Shown piece after piece: positions 8,318 through 14,902 of a DNA stretch of 17,028 nt (the stretch's first letter is position 1; each line of letters begins with the position of its first letter). Position numbers and translations under genes: made by a program. Under the pieces are notes generated by a model, which did not search any database, had not been told where the DNA came from, and saw nothing but the letters and a program-made list of their open reading frames with translations. Origin of the DNA: Aquimarina sp. (lineage in GTDB: Bacteria > Bacteroidota > Bacteroidia > Flavobacteriales > Flavobacteriaceae); the NCBI GenBank assembly GCA_002697475.1, contig NZVW01000027.1:1-17028 (forward strand), read 5' to 3'.

Positions 8318-8845
8318 TTAATTGCTTAGTTCTCTTCTTAATGTTGTCAACTTATGGGCTACACTTGCGTTGTATTGTAAGTCCCCAACTCTAAGAATAA
8401 AACCTCCGATAATACTTTCATCAACGATATTGTTGATAGAAGCCTCATTACCGGTTAATTCTTTAACTTTTGCTAAAACTTTCTCTTTTAGTTCACCGTC
8501 TATTGGTATAGCCGTCGTAACAGTAGCCGTCTGAGTATTATTTAACTCATTGTATAGTTTATTATACTGAACCGCTACACTACCTAAAAGTTCAATTCTT
8601 TTATTATCTACCAAAGTAGCAAACAAACCTTCAGTAATAGCATTTACTCCTTTAAATATTTCTTTTAAAGAAGCTAGTTTAATTTCATTCTTTACTAATG
8701 GGCTCGCTAACATCAGCTTCAGATCTTTACTAGCATCCACTGTGTCAGCGATGGTAGTCATATCTTTATGAACATCTGATGTAGCATTTTTGTCCTGAGC
8801 TAAACTCAAAACCGCTTTTGCGTATCTTACTGCTGCTCTACTCAT
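8318..8845 (-). CDS. atpH: F-type ATP synthase subunit delta (OSCP)
   Basis: A 175-residue peripheral-stalk subunit that ties the top of the alpha3beta3 head to subunit b. The N-terminal helical bundle opens with MSRAAVRYAKAVLSLAQDKN, typical of the family, and the C-terminal domain holds the signature IIGGFILRVGDLQYNASVAH followed by KLTTLRRELSN. The length matches the family norm. It starts 8 bp after the atpF stop, so the two stalk genes are probably translationally coupled, which fits the need for them in a fixed ratio (one delta to two b). Confidence 0.97.
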   Translation of the reverse strand: MSRAAVRYAKAVLSLAQDKNATSDVHKDMTTIADTVDASKDLKLMLASPLVKNEIKLASLKEIFKGVNAITEGLFATLVDNKRIELLGSVAVQYNKLYNELNNTQTATVTTAIPIDGELKEKVLAKVKELTGNEASINNIVDESIIGGFILRVGDLQYNASVAHKLTTLRRELSN

Positions 8846-8853
8846 TGATCCAA

Positions 8854-9351
8854 TTAGTTTATAGTAACATCACCAAGCATAGACTCTACTAACTCCATTT
8901 GTCTCTCCTTGCTTGATAATTCTTTTCTTACCACTTTTTCTGCGATCTCTACAGATAATTCAGCTACCTGATTTTTAAGTTCTGCAATAGCAGCTTTCTT
9001 TTCACTTTCTATTGAAGCATGAGCCTGAGCTACGATTTTATCAGCTTCTGCCTGAGCTTCAGTTTTAGCTTCAGTTATCATCACTTCTTTCATCTGACGC
9101 GCTTCCTTTAACATTGCATCTCTCTCAGCTCTGGCTTCATTAATGATTCTTTCGTTATCTGCCTTTAAGTTTTGAAACTCTTTTCTAGCGTTTTCAGCTT
9201 CTTTTAAAGCATCTTCAATTCCCTTTTCTCTATCATTAAGACTCTGAAGAATAGGTTTCCACGCAAATTTTCTCATTAATACAATTAGTATTAACAAGAT
9301 TACCGCCTGCATTATAAATAAACCCGGAGAAAAATCGTTCAATAAATTCAT
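8854..9351 (-). CDS. atpF: F-type ATP synthase subunit b
   Basis: A 165-residue peripheral-stalk subunit. A single membrane helix spans about residues 11-27 (LFIMQAVILLILIVLMR). It leads into WKPILQSLNDREKGI, a conserved feature of bacterial b subunits, and then into a long, highly charged alanine-rich coiled coil (about 45-150) that dimerises as the stator arm. The length is normal. The gene follows atpE after a 94-bp spacer containing a hairpin and precedes atpH by 8 bp. Confidence 0.97.
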   Translation of the reverse strand: MNLLNDFSPGLFIMQAVILLILIVLMRKFAWKPILQSLNDREKGIEDALKEAENARKEFQNLKADNERIINEARAERDAMLKEARQMKEVMITEAKTEAQAEADKIVAQAHASIESEKKAAIAELKNQVAELSVEIAEKVVRKELSSKERQMELVESMLGDVTIN

Positions 9352-9401
9352 TTTACTTCTTTTAGATCTTTATTTACTTTGTTCAATCAATAATTTAATA
9401 A

Positions 9402-9434
9402 ACACATCCTGTAACCAACCGTCACAGGATATGT
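9402..9434 (-). promoter_or_regulatory. Hairpin between atpE and atpF
   Basis: An 11-bp inverted repeat with one G-U pair: on the plus strand ACACATCCTGT (9402-9412) and ACAGGATATGT (9424-9434), with an 11-base loop. It starts 11 bases after the atpE stop. On the minus strand it is followed by TTTATTAAATT, which is too interrupted to be an efficient U-tract. It may be a message-stabilising structure, a processing site or a leaky terminator that lowers expression of the stalk genes relative to subunit c. Confidence 0.7.
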
Positions 9435-9445
9435 CTTCTGTAAAA

Positions 9446-9634
9446 TTACTTTCCTAAGATTAAAGCACCGAATGCTAAACCTTCTAAAAGTGCTCCGATG
9501 ATAATCATCGCAGTTTGAATCTTTCCAGCAGCTTCTGGCTGACGAGCAATACCTTCCATTGCTTTTCCACCAATCTGTCCCAATCCGATTCCTCCTCCGA
9601 TTACGATTAATCCAGCTCCAATTAAGTTGTACAT
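9446..9634 (-). CDS. atpE: F-type ATP synthase subunit c
   Basis: A 62-residue proteolipid of the rotor ring: two membrane helices (about 3-23 and 40-60) joined by the polar loop ARQPEA (30-35). The ion-carrying carboxylate is Glu51 in IIGALLEGLAF. The Na+-type ligands known from Ilyobacter c subunits are missing: Leu18 stands where the Na+-binding Gln would be, and Gly-Leu rather than Ser-Thr follow Glu51, so this ring should be proton-specific. It is shorter than the 79-residue E. coli protein but has the compact form common in Bacteroidota. The hairpin 11 bases past its stop may help raise its dosage relative to atpF. Confidence 0.97.
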   Translation of the reverse strand: MYNLIGAGLIVIGGGIGLGQIGGKAMEGIARQPEAAGKIQTAMIIIGALLEGLAFGALILGK

Positions 9635-9673
9635 AATAACTGATTTATATATAATTAAACAAATTCAAATTTT

Positions 9674-10813
9674 TTAAATAACCTTATTGTCTTCCATCCC
9701 GTGACCTTCTGCATCGTGTGCGTGATCGTGATGATGCTCCTCTACTGCCATACCGATAAACAATGCCGATAACATCGTAAATATATAGGCCTGTAAAAAA
9801 GCTACCAATAATTCAATCAACGTGATGAATGTGGACAAAAGTAAAGAAATAGATGTTGAACCTACAGCACCAAATTGTACCTTCATTGTTATCATTAATG
9901 CAATTAAGCTCATCACCACGAAGTGACCTGCTGTAATGTTAGCAAAAAGACGTATTAATAATGAAAACGGCTTTGTTAATATCCCTAGAATTTCTATTGG
10001 CATAAGGATAATTTTCATAGGTACAGGTACACCTGGCATCCAGAAAATATGCTGCCAGTAATCTTTATTACCACTAAACTGCACTATGATAAATGTAAAT
10101 ATGGCTAAACAAACTGTCACAGCAATTTGTCCTGTAATATTGAATCCTAGTGGAGTTAACCCTAACAGGTTAGCAATCCATATAAAGAAAAACACAGTAA
10201 GCAAGAAGCCCATATATTTTCTGTATTTTTTTTCTCCGATATTGGGTCTAGCGATTTCATCTCTGACATAAATCACTAAAGGCTCAAGCACTCTTGAAAA
10301 ACCCGTAGGAACTGGGCCTTTTTTATAGCCTCTGGCTAAAGCAGAAAAACCTAATAACATCAAAAGCCCAACTAATAACATTCCTACCACACTTTTTGTA
10401 ATAGAAAAGTCTAAAGGTCTTTTGTTAGTAGGATGATCGTGCTCATCCATATTTAATGTTCCTTCTGCGTCCGTCTTGTAGATCTTACCGTGGTATAGTT
10501 TGTAATAATTACCATCAACCTCAGCAACGGTTTCACCGTGGTGAAATTTAGATGAACTAAACACCTTTAATCCGTCATCCCATAAAATTACAGGAAGAGG
10601 GAAACCAACGTGGTGTCCTGTTTCTCCATCCGTATACAATATAAAATCATGAGAGTCCTGAAGGTGGTGTTTAATATAATCCGTGATCTCCTCCTGAGTA
10701 TTCACAGGGTCTCCTTTTGTTCCGTTTTCGCTATCCTTGGCGAAAGTTGATAAACCAGTTAATAAAAGTAGAAAAACTACTGATTTTATTAGCGCGTTGT
10801 GAAATACTTTCAT
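9674..10813 (-). CDS. atpB: F-type ATP synthase subunit a
   Basis: A 379-residue F0 stator subunit that forms the two proton half-channels against the c-ring. It is much longer than the roughly 270-residue E. coli protein because of an N-terminal extension. Residues 1-25 look like a cleavable signal peptide (SVVFLLLLTGLSTFA) and about 26-135 form a soluble, His-rich periplasmic segment of the type common in Bacteroidota. The membrane part runs from about 140 to 357. The essential arginine is Arg288 in KPFSLLIRLFANITAGH (equivalent to E. coli Arg210), and LQAYIFTML (340-348) contains Gln341, equivalent to Gln252. The C-terminus is a tail with six histidines (360-371). A consensus promoter box lies 43 bases upstream, so the core atp operon probably has its own promoter here. 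Confidence 0.98.
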   Translation of the reverse strand: MKVFHNALIKSVVFLLLLTGLSTFAKDSENGTKGDPVNTQEEITDYIKHHLQDSHDFILYTDGETGHHVGFPLPVILWDDGLKVFSSSKFHHGETVAEVDGNYYKLYHGKIYKTDAEGTLNMDEHDHPTNKRPLDFSITKSVVGMLLVGLLMLLGFSALARGYKKGPVPTGFSRVLEPLVIYVRDEIARPNIGEKKYRKYMGFLLTVFFFIWIANLLGLTPLGFNITGQIAVTVCLAIFTFIIVQFSGNKDYWQHIFWMPGVPVPMKIILMPIEILGILTKPFSLLIRLFANITAGHFVVMSLIALMITMKVQFGAVGSTSISLLLSTFITLIELLVAFLQAYIFTMLSALFIGMAVEEHHHDHAHDAEGHGMEDNKVI

Positions 10814-10855
10814 TCTTAAATTCTACTATTTTTTAGTATGCTTTGAATTTGGGTG

Positions 10856-10863
10856 CAAAAGTA
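10856..10863 (-). promoter_or_regulatory. Promoter -7 box for the atpBEFHAG operon
   Basis: On the minus strand the bases read TACTTTTG followed by CACCC, an exact match to the Bacteroidota -7 consensus TAnnTTTG and its common TACnTTTGCA form. It ends 42 bases before the atpB ATG, a normal leader length. No TTG is found at the usual 17-23 base spacing (one is 13 bases upstream of the box), so the -33 element is weak. Confidence 0.65.
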
Positions 10864-10888
10864 CATTATTAATTTTCAATAATTGTAC
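10861..10888. promoter_or_regulatory. Imperfect palindrome overlapping the atpB promoter
   Basis: GTACATTATT (10861-10870) is matched in inverted orientation by AATAATTGTAC (10878-10888), a 10-bp repeat with one bulged base around a 7-base spacer. It covers the space between the expected -33 and -7 elements and overlaps the -7 box by 3 bases, which is where an operator would sit. The AT-richness makes chance occurrence possible, though the GTAC ends are less expected. Confidence 0.35.
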
Positions 10889-10924
10889 AGAAATGAATTT
10901 TTTTCTTCTTAAAATTTAATGTTT

Positions 10925-10968
10925 TTCTAAGAATGCCTCAAAAATTAAGATTGAGCAACTTCTTAGAA
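10925..10968. promoter_or_regulatory. Long interrupted hairpin upstream of the atpB promoter
   Basis: TTCTAAGAA (10925-10933) pairs with TTCTTAGAA (10960-10968), a perfect 9-bp outer stem. The inner bases add TGC/GCA and TCAA/TTGA pairs with small bulges around a 9-base loop. On the minus strand no U-tract follows, so it is not a standard intrinsic terminator for the AtpI-like gene that ends at 10992. A factor-dependent end, RNA-protection or protein-binding role is possible. Confidence 0.45.
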
Positions 10969-10991
10969 TCAAAAAAAGTTAATCTCTTAAA

Positions 10992-11378
10992 TTATAAGTT
11001 GTTATCCGTATTTTTATTTAGCAGTTTTGAAGTAAGTACAACCAGTACAATGAGATATATTATATAATACATGAAGAAAATATACTTTTTAGAGTCGCCT
11101 GCATTTTCATCAAGCCAACCTCTACTGTAAAGATAGAAGGCTGCAGCTGCAATCTTACCCAGCAGTAGACCTATAAATACAAACCCTGCCTGAGTTGGCA
11201 TTTTTTTTGTGGCGATATACGTTGATATATAAATTAGTATAGAGAAAAAGCAAAGAAAAGCCTGCTGTTTGAATATCTCATTTAAGTTATCTTGTTCCAT
11301 CCAAAGAGGAACTAAAAAAATATGAGTTATCATTAGAAATATACCAACAATAACAAGGACAATACTATTTTTAATCAT
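10992..11378 (-). CDS. AtpI-like small membrane protein of the ATP synthase locus
   Basis: A 128-residue protein with four predicted membrane helices at about residues 4-25, 38-56, 64-84 and 99-119; the third contains GFVFIGLLLGKIAAAAFYL. Size, helix count and position between AtpZ and subunit a are those of an AtpI-type accessory protein, which in other bacteria helps assemble the c-ring or supplies ions. The sequence is too divergent for me to call it AtpI outright; a DUF6168-like Bacteroidota family is the likely annotation. It lies 35 bp after atpZ and is separated from atpB by 178 bp containing a hairpin and a promoter. Confidence 0.7.
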   Translation of the reverse strand: MIKNSIVLVIVGIFLMITHIFLVPLWMEQDNLNEIFKQQAFLCFFSILIYISTYIATKKMPTQAGFVFIGLLLGKIAAAAFYLYSRGWLDENAGDSKKYIFFMYYIIYLIVLVVLTSKLLNKNTDNNL

Positions 11379-11413
11379 AAAAGGAATACTGAAAAGTACT
11401 TTGAAGGAAAAAA

Positions 11414-11650
11414 TTAATTCTTTTTACTATCTCCCAGAATTTGCCAAATCGCACTACCAATAGCCAAAAAAACAGCAGCAATACCGATCCACTTTTCATA
11501 AAAAGGCTCTGTATAGTTGTTTCTTTGGTCGAGATACTTACCTAAATAATATCCGCCCAGAATTATGGCTAATATCTGGATTCCTAGACTGGTATATTTT
11601 AGATAGGTCTTAAGCGGACTTCCCTTGTCCTTCTGATTGTTTTTGTCCAT
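11414..11650 (-). CDS. atpZ: AtpZ/AtpI-family ATP synthase accessory protein
   Basis: A 78-residue protein with two membrane helices, about residues 20-40 (SLGIQILAIILGGYYLGKYL) and 53-72 (WIGIAAVFLAIGSAIWQIL), and basic ends. The first helix with its GGYYLGKYLDQ ending is the hallmark of the ATPase_gene1/AtpZ family, which is encoded just before the F0 genes in many bacteria and is linked to c-ring assembly or to ion (Mg2+/Ca2+) transport. The only Met is the first residue, so the start at 11650 is the only ATG option, and it makes the gene overlap the end of the bactofilin gene by 41 bp in another frame. That implies translational coupling. Confidence 0.85.
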   Translation of the reverse strand: MDKNNQKDKGSPLKTYLKYTSLGIQILAIILGGYYLGKYLDQRNNYTEPFYEKWIGIAAVFLAIGSAIWQILGDSKKN

Positions 11651-12038
11651 CCTGTTTGCCTATAGATTTAACGCCTCCCTTCATAACACAGGATGCATTA
11701 AATGTTGCACCGGGTTCCACTGCTAATTTACCTACTGATACATCACCCTCGATATGAGCCGTTGGTTTTAGCGACAAAGTTCCTGTAACTAAAAGATTTC
11801 CTGAAAATTTACCTTCAAAATCTGCATCTGAACACTCTAGAGTACCTTGAATAAAACCTGTAGATCCCACTACGACCTTACCATTAGTTTTAAAAGTACC
11901 TTCAATCGTTCCTTCAACTCTGAAACCACCTTCAGAAATGATATCACCTACGATCTTAGTTCCTTCAGAGATCTTATTTTGATTTCTTGAAAAATCCGAT
12001 GGTCCTTGGTCTTTACCTTTTTTATTATCTGAAAACAT
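11610..12038 (-). CDS. Bactofilin (polymer-forming cytoskeletal protein)
   Basis: A 142-residue protein. A polar N-terminal tail (1-20) is followed by the bactofilin core, about residues 21-120, of short beta-helix repeats such as IVGDIISEGGFRVEGTIEG, GKVVVGSTGFIQGTLEC and AHIEGDVSVGKLAVEPGATF, and then by a polar tail rich in Gln, Gly and Lys. Bactofilins polymerise without nucleotide into filaments that serve as scaffolds near the cell envelope, often for cell-wall synthesis or polar structures. It starts 21 bp after the SprE gene and overlaps atpZ by 41 bp. The overlapped part encodes only the low-complexity tail, which should be easy to change in evolution. Confidence 0.93.
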   Translation of the reverse strand: MFSDNKKGKDQGPSDFSRNQNKISEGTKIVGDIISEGGFRVEGTIEGTFKTNGKVVVGSTGFIQGTLECSDADFEGKFSGNLLVTGTLSLKPTAHIEGDVSVGKLAVEPGATFNASCVMKGGVKSIGKQDGQKQSEGQGKSA

Positions 12039-12059
12039 ATGATTAGGGGTGTTAAGTTA

Positions 12060-14690
12060 TTAATTCGTTTCTTCCTTATTCTTATTATAACTATAGTTAT
12101 CTAAATTCTTATGTATCTGCACAATTCTATAATTAGGAGAAGCCATTACTACATAATCTCTTTTTACTGCCGGATAATACTTCTTCTTTCTATTATAATT
12201 TCTGATATCTACTCCTCGCGTATCCTCTACCTGACCTAATTCTAATAACTCGGCTAATCCCTGAGCTTCCAAAAGGTCTCTACGTGTATGTACAACTAAA
12301 AATTGTTGATCTTTAGTATAGGCATCTACAGAAACTTTCATTTTGTCATACCTTAACTCATTAAGAATATCTTCAATATTTTGCTGGATTAGTTTAATTT
12401 CTTCTGTGTCTGCAGCGGCAAATGGATACACGATCTTATGATTTAACTCTCCGGCAAGTTCTTCATTAAATGTAGCATTTTGAATTTGCGGAATGGTCGT
12501 TTCAATTATAAACTGAGCCTTTTTACCTTCAGGGCTTTGCGGGTAGTTAAGCGCTACATAGTTGAGTGCATTTTTGTAATCTTCGAAACCTCTCCATCTT
12601 CCTATAGCTTGTGCCTTTAGCAATTCAAATTTAGGAACAGACTCCTCACCTTCAAATTTTGTAATCATTTCGTCACTCTCTGCTATGACGCTTGCATATT
12701 TCTGATTTTTAAAGTCACTATACAACCTATTGTAAATAGCCTCAGGACTATCCTGATCCTGCTCTAATTCTCTATCAGGATTGAGCAATGCTTTAGCATA
12801 TCTTGTTTCCGGGTGGTTATTGACTATATTTTGCTTCATACTCTCCGCCTTATCCTCTTTTTCCTGAAGCTGATAGATTTTATATAAGTTGTATTTAGAA
12901 GGCACTACAAGCTTTTCCTCCGGGTTGCTTTGCAATAAATTCTCCAGTTTGTCCACTGCAAGATCATACTCCTGAAATTTTTCTTTATAAATAATTCCCA
13001 GTTGGTAATATGCAAAGTTCCGCTCTGTTTTAATACTATCAATGACCTTAGGGTCTGATGGCACCTGAGCGATATACGTAAGCGGATCAAAAGTTGGGTC
13101 AGTATCTATAGAGTACAACTCCTCTTTAATATTTTCGTCTGTAGCTACTGCCTTAGGGTCCGTTAAAGAAGCTATTCTCCAATTATCCTGTAGTTCCCTA
13201 TTGCCATATAATCTTTTAAAGGTTGATTTACCAAAAGCTACTGTGGTGGGATTGTAGAAATAAAATGTGCCTTCGCTTTTAGGACTACCAATAGGAACAC
13301 TTCCTGAGCCGGGTTGTTGAAATCTCTGCTCTGGTGGTAAATTTTGTTTGAACTCAGCAATTTCTTCTGCTTCCTGAGCCTTTATAGCTAGAGTTTTTAA
13401 ACTATCTGCATACTTCTGATAATACTCCAAACGCTCAGCATCACTCATATTAACAATAGTAAGTATACTATCATTTTTTCTGGCAATACCATCATACAGG
13501 ATAACATCATCCAGATTGTCTCTTTTACGTTTTAATACTCTATACTTTTTCGCGTTTTCGTTCCATCTTTCCAACGTGCTGTCATAATATTTACCAGCAA
13601 TAGCGTACTCCTTTGCATCAAAATTGAAATTTCCTAAGTTGAGATAGTTCTTTGATTCCAGAACTTTATCCTGCAAGTTTGTTCTTAGCGATTTTTTATA
13701 GTAGGCTGTTGCTCCTTCTATGGAATCCGTTTTCTTAAAGTACTCTGCCTTTTGATAATAGATAACGTCTAAAAAAGGTCTATTTTCTCTGTTTTCTTCG
13801 AGATCTGTTAAGTGTTCAAAAAACTCCTGTTTATTACCCAGAATATAATCAAAGTTTCTTGCCTTCGCGGCCTCTGCGTTGATCATATATCTCCTGGGTG
13901 TCTTTCTGTTTAAATCAATAACCTGTGAGTACGCATAATTAGCACTGTCTCTATATCCTAACTGATCTAACAACTGCCCTTTGATATAATAATATCTTCC
14001 CTTTTCTTCGTTATTTTTTGTATGTATTGCGGCCTTTGAAATATAAGTAATTGCAGAGTCTTGCTCCTTTAGATTAATATACGCCTGAGCTATCATCGAT
14101 AAAGCGTCAGCATAATCCTGATCGCTTAGGTACTCAAACCTGATCATTCTTTTAAGATCAGTGATCGCCTTTTCATCATTATCCAATCTAAGATTGGTTT
14201 TTGCTTTCCAGACTTTGGCTTGATTTATAGAATTACTGGTAGGGTATTTATACAAAATATAGTTGAATGCCTCTAATGCAGGAACAAAGCGTTGTTCAAA
14301 ATATCTGGCTTTTCCTAATAGCATAAAGGATTCGTCCATTTTAGGATTTTTTTCCCTATCATTAATCAGCATGCTATGTTTTTGAATGGCCTTTGCAGCC
14401 TTTTCCTCTGCCTTGTCAAAATTTTGGTTCAATACCTCGTTAGGTAATCTCACATCCTCACTTACGATCATACGCTCTACGGGGAGCACTTCCCAAAAAT
14501 TATCGCGATAGGTTTGTATCAGCTCCTCACGACCCTGTGTGAAGGCATTACGGCCATTATACAACGTATTATTTTTTGTAGTGATGTCGTGCCAGGTTCT
14601 GTTGACCCACTTGTCCTTCTTACGAGAACAACTTATACCAACAATAACTACAGCAAAGACTATAAGAAGATATGATAATCTTAGTTTCAA
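12060..14690 (-). CDS. sprE: Type IX secretion/gliding TPR lipoprotein SprE (PorW)
   Basis: About 876 residues from the TTG at 14690. This start gives a textbook lipoprotein signal, (M)KLRLSYLLIVFAVVIVGIS, followed by Cys21, with AAAGGG 8 bases before the TTG. The longest frame begins at a GTG at 14870, but it would add 60 residues with no export signal at its end and would begin inside a terminator hairpin. Hallmarks of SprE/PorW are NTLYNGRNAF, the nearby YRDNFWEVLPVERM, many TPR-like helical repeats, and the C-terminal domain with VVMASPNYRIVQIHKNL. In Flavobacterium and Porphyromonas this lipoprotein is needed for type IX secretion and, in gliders, for surface motility; PorW is reported to link the PorK/N ring to the SprA translocon. 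It heads the segment containing bactofilin and AtpZ. Confidence 0.88.
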   Translation of the reverse strand: MKLRLSYLLIVFAVVIVGISCSRKKDKWVNRTWHDITTKNNTLYNGRNAFTQGREELIQTYRDNFWEVLPVERMIVSEDVRLPNEVLNQNFDKAEEKAAKAIQKHSMLINDREKNPKMDESFMLLGKARYFEQRFVPALEAFNYILYKYPTSNSINQAKVWKAKTNLRLDNDEKAITDLKRMIRFEYLSDQDYADALSMIAQAYINLKEQDSAITYISKAAIHTKNNEEKGRYYYIKGQLLDQLGYRDSANYAYSQVIDLNRKTPRRYMINAEAAKARNFDYILGNKQEFFEHLTDLEENRENRPFLDVIYYQKAEYFKKTDSIEGATAYYKKSLRTNLQDKVLESKNYLNLGNFNFDAKEYAIAGKYYDSTLERWNENAKKYRVLKRKRDNLDDVILYDGIARKNDSILTIVNMSDAERLEYYQKYADSLKTLAIKAQEAEEIAEFKQNLPPEQRFQQPGSGSVPIGSPKSEGTFYFYNPTTVAFGKSTFKRLYGNRELQDNWRIASLTDPKAVATDENIKEELYSIDTDPTFDPLTYIAQVPSDPKVIDSIKTERNFAYYQLGIIYKEKFQEYDLAVDKLENLLQSNPEEKLVVPSKYNLYKIYQLQEKEDKAESMKQNIVNNHPETRYAKALLNPDRELEQDQDSPEAIYNRLYSDFKNQKYASVIAESDEMITKFEGEESVPKFELLKAQAIGRWRGFEDYKNALNYVALNYPQSPEGKKAQFIIETTIPQIQNATFNEELAGELNHKIVYPFAAADTEEIKLIQQNIEDILNELRYDKMKVSVDAYTKDQQFLVVHTRRDLLEAQGLAELLELGQVEDTRGVDIRNYNRKKKYYPAVKRDYVVMASPNYRIVQIHKNLDNYSYNKNKEETN

Positions 14691-14765
14691 AATAAATCCC
14701 TTTAAGTACCTCAGATAACTAAAAATTAATGCTTTTAGTGTATTTATAGCAGTAAAAATACTGTG

Positions 14766-14841
14766 TGAAATGTAAAAATACATTTCTTTATTAAAAAATA
14801 AGGGAAATAAGCAGTTTTTCTGTAACTGAAATGTAAAAATA
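14766..14841. repeat. 15-bp direct repeat pair in the sprE leader region
   Basis: The 15-base word TGAAATGTAAAAATA occurs at 14766-14780 and again at 14827-14841, with starts 61 bases apart, in the non-coding stretch between the ABC ATPase gene and sprE. On the minus strand each copy contains TACATTTC, one base from the -7 consensus TAnnTTTG. The copies may be tandem regulatory sites or an old local duplication. Confidence 0.5.
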
Positions 14842-14873
14842 AAGGTGCTAAATTGATAATCTTTTGGCACCTT
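14835..14873 (-). terminator. Terminator-like hairpin after the ABC transporter genes
   Basis: AAGGTGC (14842-14848) and GCACCTT (14867-14873) form a 7-bp stem with an 18-base loop. On the minus strand the 3' arm is followed by TATTTTT, a near-continuous U-tract. It begins 30 bases after the ATPase stop. The long loop makes it weaker than the atpG terminator. Confidence 0.6.
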
Positions 14874-14902
14874 GTTTTAAAAATATTAAATAAGGTAATT
14901 AA

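Noticed and set aside
9446..9634. Possible sodium-type c-ring because of a Gln in the first helix
   Set aside because: Gln20 is two positions away from the Na+-binding Gln of Ilyobacter when aligned at the GKAxE motif, and the Ser-Thr ligands after the acidic residue are absent.
12905..13090. Minus-strand open frame of 61 codons inside sprE
   Set aside because: It is a frame-shifted shadow of the SprE reading frame, with an unnatural composition and no start context.
14688..14695. TTATTTTG just at the sprE start resembling a -7 promoter box
   Set aside because: It includes the TTG start codon itself and would place transcription start inside the signal peptide; the match is one base out of register with TAnnTTTG.
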